64,000 nucleotides of DNA from Zygnema cylindricum (taxonomy: Eukaryota > Streptophyta > Zygnematophyceae > Zygnematales > Zygnemataceae), in NCBI GenBank assembly GCA_037447655.1, contig JBBHKE010002574.1:62001-126000 (forward strand), in the 5' to 3' direction. Position numbers and translations under genes: made by a program. Positions 21,018 to 31,692 of this stretch are shown here, piece by piece; the first letter of the stretch is position 1, and each line of letters starts with the position of its first letter. The notes under the pieces were generated by a model, which ran no database searches, had not been told where the DNA came from, and saw nothing but the letters and a program-made list of their open reading frames with translations.

Positions 21018-22064
21018 TGAAACTCTGAGACCTCCATAAGTCCTCAGAGTGGACAGCTTCCAAGAAGCCTCTAGGATAATCCTGACCTCTTTGTGTTTAA
21101 GCAAAAATAACTGCCACCCTGGCAGACAAAAACTCTGACCACCTTCACCCCTGTGAAGACAAGACTCCCCTGAGTCGATAGCAAAAAGAATCTCTAAATT
21201 TGCTCCCCTGAGCAGTAAGTTATGGAGGGTCAAAATTGACCTTTTGTACAGAAGCTCTCTAGGAGAGAGGGTCCTATCTTCTATTTTTTCTAAGTCCTAT
21301 CTCTCTCACAGACTCTATCTACTGATGTACGGAACCAATCAGATTGCTGTTCCGTACGCAAAAGTACAGCTGCCGGTGTACTTTATATACGGACACTCTA
21401 CGACATGCCTTAAATGTCGACACGTGGTATGTCCGGAGTCGCTCCTATAATCCTCGGAGATGGCGCGCTCCAATGTAACTTCGCCACGTGTCATCCGATG
21501 TGGCGATGCCCACAAACCGCCGAATTCTCCTTCCGCGATCTCGGCGCTAATTCCGGCCCTCCGATTAAACTCGCATTTGATCGTAGCCGTAATAAATACA
21601 TGCGCGGTATTTGTTTCGCTTACGAAATCAATGCGCGGTATTGATTTCTTATCCGTACCGTAATTCGTACTTTTACACTACCATATCTATGTATCCCGTT
21701 AACTGTTATAGTTAAATGACTTATCCTACGTGTATCTGTTTAAATAATTATCGTACTATATAATACGTAACACTACTCTTAGACTTAACGGCTAAGGCTA
21801 CCGGCTATCTACTATCTGACGGCCGGCAGGTACCAGGATCAAATTTTGTCGCCGGCACATACCTTTTAGTAATAAATCCCTATACTAATAAAAATTTCCT
21901 GTAAACCTGATGATAGCCTAAGTAGCCATGGCTCTAGCTTCCTCTCCAATTTCTCAGTGACTGCGACAAGTTTGAGAGTGAGAGAGAGAAGTTAGAGGTA
22001 GACTGCCTCGGTTTCTTTATTTCTATTCAGACCTAGAAAATACTTAAAACCATTAATTTCTACA
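21018..22064 (-). repeat. 3' LTR of element B
   Basis: Contains hairpins (21143-21158 and 21163-21176, plus strand CTTCACCCCTGTGAAG and GACTCCCCTGAGTC), CACGTG sites near 21420 and 21485, GTAC-rich stretch, and the antisense tRNA-like module at 21781-21868. Confidence 0.95.
21781..21868 (+). other. tRNA-like Pol III module in LTR of B (left)
   Basis: A-box-like TTAACGGCTAAGGC at 21785-21798, stem GCCGGC/GCCGGC enclosing a B-box core GATCAAATT, then CACATACCTTTT, with the T4 run about 8 nt past the stem. Antisense to the element. Confidence 0.45.
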
Positions 22065-22077
22065 CTCCCCTTATTTT

Positions 22078-22755
22078 CTAGTCAATCTTTAATTTCAGAC
22101 CACACTTCTCCCTGCAGAAAATTAGCTTAGGGGAAGGCACAAGTTTGGTCATCATATCTGCTACCATCTCACTATCTGGTCGGTACTCTAAACTGATTAT
22201 TTTATTTTCTACTTTCTCTCTAACAAAGCTGAGTTTAATGTACATGTGTTTAGCTTTAAAATGATGTTTAGGATTGGCAGAAATAGCGATTGCTGCTTGA
22301 TTATCACAAAATATTTTCTGCACACCACTGTTAAGATGACCAAGTTCACCAAGTAAAGACTTGACCCACATCAATTCTTTTACAGCAGAGCAAGAGGCCA
22401 TATACTCAGCCTCCATGGTGGACTGAGCAATAACCTTTTGCTGTTTGCTACTCCAACAGCAAGCCCCATCACCCACCTATAATACATATCCTGAAGTGCA
22501 TCTCCTCATCGGAGCATCACCATAACTAGCATCACTCCAAGTAGTGATGTCAATATTCTCCCCACCCAAATAAAGCCATAGATCCCTAGTTCTCATCAAG
22601 TATCTAAGAACTCTCTTAGCTGCCTCCCAATCCTTCTTAGTGGGAGCATTTAGACTTCTACTCAGCACTCCTACAGCTGTAGCTAAATCCGGCCGGGTAC
22701 AATTCATAAAATAGATTAGACTTCCCACTACTTGCCTGTAAGGAATAGTCTGCAT
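22078..22755 (-). pseudogene. Copia RNase H (element B)
   Basis: Reads SDASYGDAPMRRCTSGYVL (22477-22755 frame), then CCWSSKQQKVIAQSTMEAEY and FCDNQAAIAIS (22078-22476 frame). One TAG between CTSGYVL and GDGACCW joins the two frames, which are otherwise intact. The Asp/Glu positions of RNase H are present. Confidence 0.85.
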
Positions 22756-23636
22756 GAACTTTCTTCAGGAGATAATTCCTCGTCTAAGACTATGACTCCT
22801 TCTTCCTTACTCCCCTCACTTCCCTTCTTCAATTCCATTGGAGTTGTACAACTATTAGCTTTATCCATTTGAAATTTTTCAAGCATGTTCCCTATTGCTT
22901 CTTTTTGAGTCAATCTTATAATTTTTCTTTTTCGGTCTCTCTCTACTTGAATTCCCAAAATATATTTTGCTTCCCCCATATCTTTCATTTCAAATCTCCC
23001 CTTAAGATCGGTTTTCAGTTTATTAATTTTTTCCATTGATTTACTTAAAACAAGCAAATCATCAACATAAATTGCAATAAATATAAAACCTTCCTCATCT
23101 TCGAAAACATAGATTGAGTGATCGGAGCTATTCCGGATATATCCCAGACTGGTAAGAAACTCATCAAGCTTCTTATTCCACTGTCGAGGCGCCTGTTTCA
23201 AACCATAAAGAGATTTAATCAGCCGGCATAGCTTACTCTCCTCTCCTTCTTCCACAAACCCTTCGGGTTGTCGCATGAAGATCTCCTCTTCCAATTCTCC
23301 ATGCAAAAAGGTTGTTTTGATGTCCATCTGGTGCACTTCCATGTCTTCCGCTGCTGCCAGGCTGAGAAGTATGCGGACGGAGGGAAATCTGACCACCGGG
23401 GCAAAGGTTTCCTCGTAGTCAATTCCCTCCTTTTTTGTAAATCCCTTTGCCACTAGTCGGGCCTTGTAGCGCTCGATTGTGTTATCTGGGTTCAGTTTTA
23501 ATTTGAAAACCCACTTAAAACCGATTGGTTTTCGGTTAGGTGGACAATCCACCAGCTCCCAAGTATCGACTCCCATGATTGAGGCCATCTCCTCATTGAT
23601 GGCTGTCTTCCACCGATTTCTTTTTGGACAAGTCAT
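22728..23636 (-). pseudogene. Copia reverse transcriptase (element B)
   Basis: 302 codons open. Blocks: [112 protein letters not shown] (the YVDD active site) and AKYILGIQVERDR. Active-site residues are intact. A frameshift at the C-terminal end leads into RNase H. Confidence 0.9.
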
Positions 23637-23680
23637 CGCCTCTCCATAAGTTTGAGGTTCATCTTGATGAGATAGTTTTG

Positions 23681-24149
23681 TTACCTTGTTATTAACCTGT
23701 TTTCTTGCAGTCTTTTACTACTTCTCCTTCCCCCTTCAAAATCTGAGGCCGGAATAGATGGTTCTCGTGGATTCTTTCGAACAAACTTGGTTTCTCCCCT
23801 ATCCCTTGATTCCGAATCAATTTCCACCACGTCTTCCGCTTCGAGTAGAGTTGTCACTGGAGTTTCCACAGCCGAGTCTTTTTCTGTCTAATTTGTACCT
23901 GCAAGAATGTCATCGTCTCTAAAACCCGGATAGTTAGGAAGCTCAAAGTCATCAGAATTTTCTGACTCAAATCTGATTTTTACTGACTTTGTATATTTGA
24001 AGGGATCCACAGACTTTCCTTCATCCATAACTACTAGATGCTTTACTAAGATTATATCTTCTCTTTTTAGATCATAAACTCTATATCCTTTAACATCCTC
24101 ATCATATCCTAATAAGTATCCCGGTTTTCCTTTAGGATCTAGCTTCCAA
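23681..24149 (-). pseudogene. Integrase-RT linker and integrase tail (element B)
   Basis: Acidic linker (DVVEIDSESRDRGETKFVRK) in the 23681-23869 frame and, in another frame, the IN tail resembling GKPGYLLGYDENVKGYRVYD in element D. Frameshift near 24150-24180. Confidence 0.6.
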
Positions 24150-25139
24150 TTAGACCGATCTGTATCTAGACTGAATACTTGACTGCCGAAAAACCTTTAA
24201 ATGAGATAAGTCTGGTTTCCGGCCTGTCCATCTCTCATAAGGTGTTTGATCTTTTATGGCTGAAGTAAGAACTCTATTTTTGAGGTAATTAGCACAGTTC
24301 ATTGCTTCTGCCCAAAACCTTTTTCCTATCTTCTTATCCGAAAACATACTTTTAGCACTATCACTTAGTATTCTATTTAACCTTTCAGCTACCCCATTCT
24401 GTTCCGGATTTTCTGGAACTCTCTTTTGGTGTTGAACCCCATCTTCCCTCAAAAAATCCTCAAACTGGTTAGAAGTATACTCTCCACCATTGTCACTCCT
24501 TACTCTCTTGATTGGAGTTTCATGGAGTTTTTCGCTCCATGCTTTATATTGTCTAAAACAATCATCAGCTTCTGACTTGTTTTTCAAAAAATACACCAGG
24601 GAATACCGAGACCAATCATCAGTTATAGTCATCATAAATCTCTTCCCCCCCGGTGAGGGCACTCTAGCCGGTCCCCAAATATCTGTGTGTACTAGATCTA
24701 GAATTTTTTCTCCCTTGTAGGTGGCTGTTTTAGGAAAGGGTAATCTGTGTGCTTTACCTTGAGCACACCCACTACAATCACTTATATCATCACTCTCACT
24801 GAACTGAATCCCTTCCACCACTCCCATTCTTTTCATCTCTCTTAACTTATCTAGAATCACATGCCTAAGCCTCTTATGGCACATCATAATATCATGAACA
24901 CCAGCATAATAAAGTTTCTTCGTTTCATTACTTAAGATCAGCCTAAACATCCCATGGCTACCTTTCTCAGCAATGAAATAGACATCCTGCTCAAAACTAG
25001 CAGTAAAGACTCCTTCCCTAGTGCTAGTGAAAAACACCTTATCATCTAATACAGATGTAGAGATAAGATTTTTGTTTAGCTCCGGAATAAACAATACATC
25101 GGAGAATGTTAATATGGATGTCTTTCCTTCTACTAACAC
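24150..25139 (-). pseudogene. Copia GAG-pre-integrase and integrase (element B)
   Basis: 329 codons open. HHCC: MCHKRLRHVILDKLREMKRM with CSGCAQGKAHRLPFPK (the first His-block Trp is Met here). Catalytic core: LVHTDIWGPARVPSPGGKRF (Asp 1), KRVRSDNGGEYTSNQFEDFL (Asp 2), VPENPEQNGVAERLNRILSD (Glu). The DDE triad is present. The frame breaks at 25139 from the protease and at 24150 after LSHLKVFRQ. Confidence 0.85.
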
Positions 25140-26431
25140 TTTCAGATCTACCGATCCAGAAGAGTAGTGGTGACTATCCTCCCATCCCCGTACTCTATCT
25201 CTACGGTGGGAATCTTTTTTATCTTAGTGAACAGGTGCCTATCCTTACACATGTGCATGGAGGCACCTGAATCTATAATCCAGCCTGCTTCACCTTTCAA
25301 TCCACTGTAAGCACATTTCTGCCTTCCTGGAATTTCAACCTTATTTTTCGCCTCCAACTCCTCATCCAAAAGGAGCTCATCGTCCTTGTCCTCGGATTCC
25401 GCCTCAAGTACCTGTGTGACAAGGGCCTTTTTCTTTCCTTTCGGGGTACCACCGGTCTGCCCCTCCTTTAACCGAAGCTCGGTTAGCTTAGTGCACTCTG
25501 CCATATAGTGCCCCGATTTATTACAAAAATGACATAAACCTTTGGGAGCCCTTGGTTCGAACTCGTCAACCTGTTTTTTCTGCTCCCTACCCCCATAGTT
25601 TGCGACTGGTTTCCGGGAATCCTTGTTACTCCAATCGGTCGCTGTTGCCAAGGCTTGGCCACTCTTTCCTCCCCTTCGGATCTCAATCGTATTCTCTCGA
25701 ACGAGAATCATCCTTACCACTGAGTTCCATATCCACCTTGAGTCCAGCAAGTCCTGCACACGGTTGACTATGTTCTCGAACTCATCAGGTAACTTCATTA
25801 GTAAACAGTTAACCTTTTCTTTTTCACTAAAAACTTTTCCCGCACTCTCTAGCTCCATGACGAGTGTAGCAAGCTCATTGCAAAAATCCAACATATTTTC
25901 CCCTTTGTATACATACTCCTTAACTTTCTGATCAGCCAACTGTTGTTGCTGAATCGTACCACTTCGGTACATCTCTATGAGAGCCATCCAAAGATCGGAT
26001 GCCCTCTCTACCTGCAAATGAGGACATGCAAGTCCTTGAGTGAGATGGCGTAGGATGAAGTGCTTTGCCGCCATATTGTTGAAGTCCCAGGTTTCAGTAT
26101 CATTCTCCTTGTTCCTCGGAATAGGTGACATGAATGCTAAACCAGTTGCTATTGGTGTGGTCGCCTCCTTCTCCTTTCCTTTGCCCACCACCTCTCCTTC
26201 CTTTGTTTCCTCCGTTGAAGGTGAATCCTCTTTCCTAGTGAATCTGCTTCCTTTAAACCCTGGAGGAATTCAAAGACTTGATGGACGCCCCAATCGTCCA
26301 CTCACTATCCCCCAAAACCTTTTTTCGCATAGAGCTCCTATCATCATACTTTCCCAGTATATGAAGCCAGTTCCATTAAATATTGGTACCCTAGATGGTG
26401 GGCCCATAACCTGAAACTCTGAGACCTCCAT
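25140..26431 (-). pseudogene. Copia gag-protease (element B)
   Basis: Main open part 25148-26191 with UBN2-like gag (LWMALIEMYRSGTIQQQQLA), knuckle CHFCNKSGHYMAEC and protease site WIIDSGASMHMCKDRHLF. Upstream, the frame runs from an ATG at 26431 inside the LTR (MEVSEFQ) through the PBS (VMGPPSRVPIF) with one TGA at 26270-26272. So gag probably began in U5, as in element C. Otherwise one short frame break at 25140-25147. Confidence 0.8.
26396..26411 (-). promoter_or_regulatory. Primer-binding site of element B (half-tRNA type)
   Basis: GGTTATGGGCCCACCA directly follows the 5' LTR. It is complementary to the anticodon stem-loop region of plant initiator tRNA-Met (UGGUGGGCCCAUAACC as I recall it), not to a tRNA 3' end. 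Half-tRNA priming is known for Drosophila copia and yeast Ty5. The ATG inside it is in the gag frame. Confidence 0.75.
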
Positions 26432-27457
26432 AAGTCCTCAGAGTGGTAGCTTCCAAGAAGCCTCTAGGATAATCCTGACCCCTTTGTGTTTAAGCAAAAA
26501 TAACTGCCACCCTCGCAGACAAAAACTCTGACCACCTTCACCCTTGTGAAGAGAAGACTCACCTGAGTCGATAGCAAAAAGAATCTTTGAATTTGCTCCC
26601 CTGAGCACTAAGTTATGGAGGGTCAAAGTTGACCTTTTGTACAAAAGCTCTCTGGGAGAGCGGGTCCTATCTTCTAATTTTTCTAAGTCCTATCTCTCTC
26701 ACAGACTCTATCTACTAATGTACGGAACCAATCAGATTGCAGTTTCGTACGCAAAAGTACAGCTGTCGGTGTACTTTATGTACGGACACTGTACGACATG
26801 CCTTAAATATCGAAACGTGGTATGTCCGGATTCGCTCCTTTAATCCTCGAAGATGCCGCGCTCCAATGTAACTTCGCCACGTGTCATCCGATGTGGCGAT
26901 GCCCACAAACCGCCGAATTCTCCTTCCGCGATCTCGGCGCTAATTCCGGCCCTCCGATTAAACTCGCATTTGATCGTAGCCGTAATAAATACATGCGCGG
27001 TATTTGTTTCGCTTATGAAATCAATGCGCGGTATTGATTTCTTAACCGTACCGTAATTCGTACTTTTACACTACCATATCTATGTATCCCGTTAACAGTT
27101 ATAGTTAAATGACTTATCCTACTTGTATCCGTTTAAATAATTATCGTACTACACAATACGTAATACTACTCTTAGACTTAACGGCTAAGGCTACCGGCTA
27201 CTGGCTGTCTACCGGCCGGCAGGTACTAGGTTCAAATCCTGTCGCCGGCACATACCTTTTAGTAATTAATCCCTATACTAATATAAATTTCCCGTAAACC
27301 TGCGGATAGCCTAGGTAGCCATGGCTCTAGCTTCCTCTCCAATTTCTCAGTGACTGCGACAAGTTTGAGAGTGAGAGAGAGAAGTTAGAGGTAGACTGCC
27401 TCGGTTTCTTTATTTCTATTCAGACCTAGAAAATACTTAAAACCATTAATTTCTACA
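26412..27457 (-). repeat. 5' LTR of element B
   Basis: Same layout as the 3' copy; ends TTCTACA at 27457, followed by the TSD ATGGT. Holds the tRNA-like module at 27174-27260. Confidence 0.95.
27174..27260 (+). other. tRNA-like Pol III module in LTR of B (right)
   Basis: A-box-like TTAACGGCTAAGGC (27178-27191), stem GCCGGC (27214-27220) with GCCGGC (27244-27249), B box GGTTCAAATCC (27229-27239) matching GWTCRANNC and close to the full consensus, then ACATACCTTTT with T4 ending at 27260. A full 5' acceptor strand is not present, so this is a partial tRNA relic. Confidence 0.5.
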
Positions 27458-27462
27458 ATGGT

Positions 27463-27534
27463 TATACACGAAGAGTTACTTGAGGATTTGGAAGGGTTTA
27501 AGAAAGCGGGAATGAAGATGTCCACCCCAATTCT
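27463..27534 (+). pseudogene. Transposase piece 2
   Basis: After removing B the frame reads ETTWVMVIHEELLEDLEGFK, then KAGMKMSTPIL across the D junction. Ends in ATTCT (27530-27534), duplicated at 40206-40210 by insertion of D. Confidence 0.7.
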
Positions 27535-28689
27535 TGAAATTTTGTGACCTCCATTGGTCCACAAAATGTCTAGCTTATATGAAGCCTCTAGGATAATATT
27601 TGCAGTTTTGACTTTGGAAATGAATAAGTGCCACCCTGGCACACAAAACTTAGACAGACTACACCCTGTGTAGCCTAGACTCCCCTGAGTCTGCAGCAAA
27701 AAGAATCACTGAATTTGCTTACCCGAGCATTAAATTATGGCTGTTCAAAGACAACATATTTATACAGATGGCCTCTAGGAGAGATGACTTTCAAAATTTT
27801 GTTTAAGTCGTGAAAGCCTCACTAATAGCTACTCTAAACCAATCAAAATAAAGTACTCTAATTGTTGTACATACATAGTACACCAGCCGCCGTACTTTAT
27901 GTACGGATATATTCGGCACCACTCACGTTCTGCCACGTGACTAATAGGTCAACTTCATTCTGTCCCTTTTCTCTTCCAGCATCGAATAGGATGATGCCAC
28001 GTGTCATTTCCTCCCATTTCGTCGAACTGCTCCCAGATAATTGTTCCGGCGTACCGGCACTAACGCGTGCCGTCCGTTCTTTTTCGGCGATCAATTTCAC
28101 GCGTTCGATCTGACGGCGCGCCGAATAAAAGTTGATCGTTGAAAATCACCGGTCAATATTCCGTATTGACCGTTGAATTTCGATATTCAACATTCTGTGT
28201 TGACCGTTTGAAATTCATTCTTCTTTTGTGAGCCGTTGATCCTGACATTTAATTTCGTCCGTCGAAATCAAATATTTGTTTCATTTTTTTCGTGCGGTAC
28301 TGCATTTCGTGCGGTACCACACGTTTTATGTTTTGTTTCGTTACGTAAGTCGTTACAATGAATATGTCTCTCTGTCATATTTAAATAGTTACCAAGTTCA
28401 CTTCATATAATGTTTCATCAATACCTAACGGATAAGGCGTGTAACAATTTGTACGGCCTTTGTCTAGAGGTTACGCGATCAAATCCTGTCTGGGTAACGT
28501 GTCTTTTGCATGAGCCTTGACTTTTGCCCATCGTCTCATCTGCCTGAGGCAGCCATGGTTGCCCGTCAATTCTCATCGTCTCATATGCTTGAGGCTGCCT
28601 ATGGTTGCCCGTCAATTCTCATTGACTACGACAAGTGAGAGCTGCAGGATCCTTTAAAAAGATATAATATAAAATATCACTTTTCAACA
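27535..28689 (-). repeat. 3' LTR of element D
   Basis: TG...CA. Hairpins CTACAC-CCT-GTGTAG (27659-27673) and AGACTC-CCCT-GAGTCT (27677-27692), TATA-like TATAAATA on the minus strand near 27760, CACGTG near 27932 and 28008, and the tRNA-like module at 28421-28507. Confidence 0.95.
28421..28507 (+). other. tRNA-like Pol III module in LTR of D (left)
   Basis: CCTAACGGATAAGGCG (28433-28440 region) closely resembles the D-arm/A-box of tRNA-Arg (CCTAATGGATAAGGCG). B-box core GATCAAATC follows inside the stem GTTAC/GTAAC, then GTGTCTTTT with T4 about 6 nt past the stem. The right LTR has the same at 39891-39977 with few changes. Confidence 0.5.
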
Positions 28690-28878
28690 CTCCCCTTATT
28701 TTCTAGTCAATCTTTTCCTTCAGTCCACACTTCTCTCTACAAAATGTTAATTTGGGAGAAGGAACTGGCTTAGTCTTCATATCTGCTACCATCTCTCCAT
28801 CCGGTCTATATTCCAAACTAATTATTTTATTCTCAACTTTCTCTCTAACAAAGCTCAAACGAATATCCATATGCTTTG
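28690..28878 (-). pseudogene. C-terminal end of RNase H of element D
   Basis: Matches the last ~60 codons of the B polyprotein (compare 22065-22250). Ends in CTTTG (28874-28878), the target duplication of C; the rest of the domain resumes at 34794. Confidence 0.85.
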
Positions 28879-29708
28879 TGTTGTTCTACAACCACCGGTG
28901 CAGGTGGAGGAGCAGCAGTAGTAGTAGAAGTAGACATGATACACTCTCAGAAGCTATCAAAAATCCTACCAAACAGCTGTTCTTAAGTGATCACCAATTC
29001 TTATACAAGCATCCAAATCTCACAAAACTCTATCAGAATATAGAGTAACATAAAAAATGACAACTCCCAAAGTTTCAGCGCAATTGACCCAACAACACTC
29101 AAGATATAATACTCTGAAGTTTCCCAGAAACTGTATGCAGTTTTACTACTTGGAAGTCTGGATACATAAAAATGTTCTAAGTCCTAAGTCTTATACTTTC
29201 GGTGTTCTACCGCCGATAACAGTGTACTTGAGAGGTACGTCCAGAATCAACCCATCTACTGAGATCTACGTGTTCTTGATCGTGCCAACCCAATCTATCA
29301 TTGTACAGTCAATATTGCTCAGAATCTATATTAAGTTACTGTACAAATACTTGTCGGCTAAGTCACTTGTGATACTCTTATGAATCTCGTCCGTTGACTA
29401 GATTCATATTAATCGCAGCTGCGTTGTCCCGTACCGGATCACATTTATATCACCCGCGGCTGCGGTGTACTGCACCAAATCATATCCAAGATAGTAGCAG
29501 CTGCGTTGTCTGTACGGATCTTATCCAAAATGACTGCAGCTGCGTTTGTCCTGTCAGTATCGCAGCTTCGCTGCTGCGCTGCTCTGCTGCTGCGCTGCTG
29601 CGCAGCTCTGCTGTATAGCTGCTGCGGTGCTCTTCTGTATAGCAGCTGCGCTGCTGTCTGTATAGTTGCTGCGCTGCTCTGAGACTGAGAGCTTTCCAAA
29701 AGACAACA
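28879..29708 (-). repeat. 3' LTR of element C
   Basis: Near-identical to 33964-34793. The part at 29410-29700 is packed with CAGCTGCG and GCTGC units, with the palindrome CAGCTG repeated. Ends AGACAACA before the PPT complement CTCCCCTAAAGC. Confidence 0.95.
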
Positions 29709-29803
29709 CTCCCCTAAAGCTTTAGACTCAGTATACCAGCGCAGCTGCGGTGATAAACTAGTGCAGTATCGCAGCATAGCAATATAGCAATGCAGCAATT
29801 CAA

Positions 29804-30260
29804 CTATTCACTTAATCCCACTGCTTCCCTACAATACTTCAGTTTAGGAGCAGGAAGAGCTTTAGTGAGCATATCAGCAATCATTTTTGCTTCTGGTAAA
29901 AAACATAATTTAATCACTCTAGAGAACACTTTTTCTCTTACAAAGTGTAATCGTACATCCATGTGCTTGCTTTTGAAGTGATGACTCGGGTTAGAAGCAA
30001 TGGAAATGGCAGCCTGGTTATCACACCAGATCACCTGTGGACCAATTTGCATGTATCCTAGTTCTTGTAACATGGATTTTACCCATAAGAGTTCTTTGAG
30101 GGCCGAGCTTGCTGCCATATATTTCGACTCTATTGTCGATTGTGCTGTCACCTTTTGAAGTTTGCTGCTCCAGCAGCAAGTACCGTTCCCAATTTGTAGA
30201 ACGAATCCCGTGGTAGATTTTACGGCTTGGCATGTCGCCATAGCTTGCATCACTCCATGT
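29804..30260 (-). pseudogene. Copia RNase H (element C)
   Basis: 149 codons open: VLQIGNGTCCWSSKLQKVTA, STIESKYMAASSALKELLWV, WCDNQAAISIAS, HHFKSKHMDVRLHFVREKV, MIADMLTKALPAPKLKYCRE. The upstream part (SDASYGD) is in the neighbouring frame, so a frameshift lies near 30255. Confidence 0.85.
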
Positions 30261-31330
30261 TTGCAGCTTGACTTCTCCTCCGCCTAGAGTGAGTTTGAGA
30301 TCTTTAGTTCCTGCCAAATATCTTAAGACTCTCTTTGCTGCATCCAGATCAGATTTTCTCGGATTTTCTAGACTCCTACTCAGTACCCCGACTGCTGCAG
30401 CAATGTCGGGACGGGTACAGTTCATGAAGTATATTAAGCTTCCCACTATCTGTCTATAAGGTATTATTGCCATAGGATCATTCTCCCCTGATTCTAAATA
30501 CTCGCTAACAATAACACCTGGTTCTGTCTCTTCTCCCTCTAACTTCTGTCGCAACTCTATTGGAGTTAAACACCCTTTTGCCCCCCGCATTCCGTACTCA
30601 TCTAACATGTTTCCAATAGCCTCTTTTTGAGTCAATTTTATTATTTTCTTATTTCTGTCCCTCTCTACCTGGATACACAAAATATATTTTGCCTCACCGA
30701 GGTCTTTCATCTCGAACCGTGAGTTTAGAGCAGTTTTGATTTTGTTAATTTCAGCCATTGATTTGCTAATTAATAGCAAATCATCTACATATACCGCTAT
30801 ATATACTATTCCATTTTCACCCTTTACAACGTAGACAGAGTGATCAGAACTTATCCTTTGAAATCCTAGACTAGTCAGGAATTCATCAAGCTTTATATTC
30901 CACTGTCTCGGGGCCTGTTTCAAGTCGTACAAAGATTTTAGCAACTTGCATACTAAGTGCTCTTTTCCTGGTTCTACATACTTTTCAGGCTGCTTCATGT
31001 AAATGGTCTCTTCTAGTTCTCCATGCAAAAAGGCCGTTTTTACATCCATCTGATGAATTTCCATATCTTCTATAGCAGGTAGGGACAACAAAATCCTAAT
31101 TGTTGGAAATCTTACAACCGGAGAAAATGTTTCTTCAAAATCGATTCCTTCCTTTTGATTCTACCCCTTCGCCACAAGTCTGGCCTTATAGCGTTCAATG
31201 GTGTTATTGGGATTTAACTTCACCTTGAATACCCATTTGCTGCCGATCGCTTTTCGGTCTGGAGGAAGGTCCACGAGCTCCCATGTTTGAGCCTCCATGA
31301 TCGACTTCATTTCGTCGTTTGCCGCCTCAA
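30261..31330 (-). pseudogene. Copia reverse transcriptase (element C)
   Basis: Open 30021-31091: MEIHQMDVKTAFLHGELEET, LYDLKQAPRQWNIKLDEFLT, VYIAVYVDDLLLISKSMAEI (YVDD), AKYILCIQVERDRN, then the RNase H start. N-terminal blocks (AQTWELVDLPPDRKAIGSKW; EGIDFEETFSPVVRFP) precede it, separated by one TAG near 31165. Active-site residues intact. Confidence 0.9.
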
Positions 31331-31344
31331 TCCAGTGATTCCGC

Positions 31345-31692
31345 TCAGGTGATGAGAAAGCTTATTGGATGGTCAAGGGCTCCCCTGAGACTGCCGAGTA
31401 GGCAAAGTGAGAGCTTGCTTGCAGGCGGCTGCTTGATCTTCTTCCCCCCGGAAATTCTGAGGCTGAGATCGTCGGATCCCGCGCATTGCGCTGATTGCGC
31501 TGGTTGCGATCCGTGTTTTGCTGATTGCGCTGGTTGCGATCCGTGTGTTCGTGATTGCGCTGGTTGCGTTCCGTCTGTATTGACTGCTGTTGGTCCGTCT
31601 GGACCCGAAGTTGGTGAGGAAGTTGGAGGGAGTATGATTCCTGAGTCATTACCGGAGTTTGTGGAATCTGCGGGACAAGTTCCTACATGCAA
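31345..31692 (-). pseudogene. Integrase-RT linker of element C with 30-bp repeats
   Basis: Low-complexity frame with the repeat QPAQSxxHGS, encoded by a ~30-bp unit containing ATTGCGCTGGTTGCGATCCG, about three copies at 31488-31575. Out of frame with the upstream gag-IN by one base, so a frameshift lies near 31685. Confidence 0.65.

Larger units (their letters stand above)
21018..27457 (-). mobile_element. Copia element B, full length
   Basis: LTRs 21018-22064 and 26412-27457 (1047 and 1046 bp, TG...CA), 5-bp target duplication ATGGT (21013-21017 and 27458-27462). Next to the 5' LTR is a PBS, GGTTATGGGCCCACCA (minus strand, 26396-26411); next to the 3' LTR is a PPT (CTCCCCTTATTTTC on +, 22065-22078). 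Internal order gag, PR, IN, RT, RNase H. Broken by a few stops and frameshifts but nearly complete. LTRs have visibly diverged. Confidence 0.95.
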
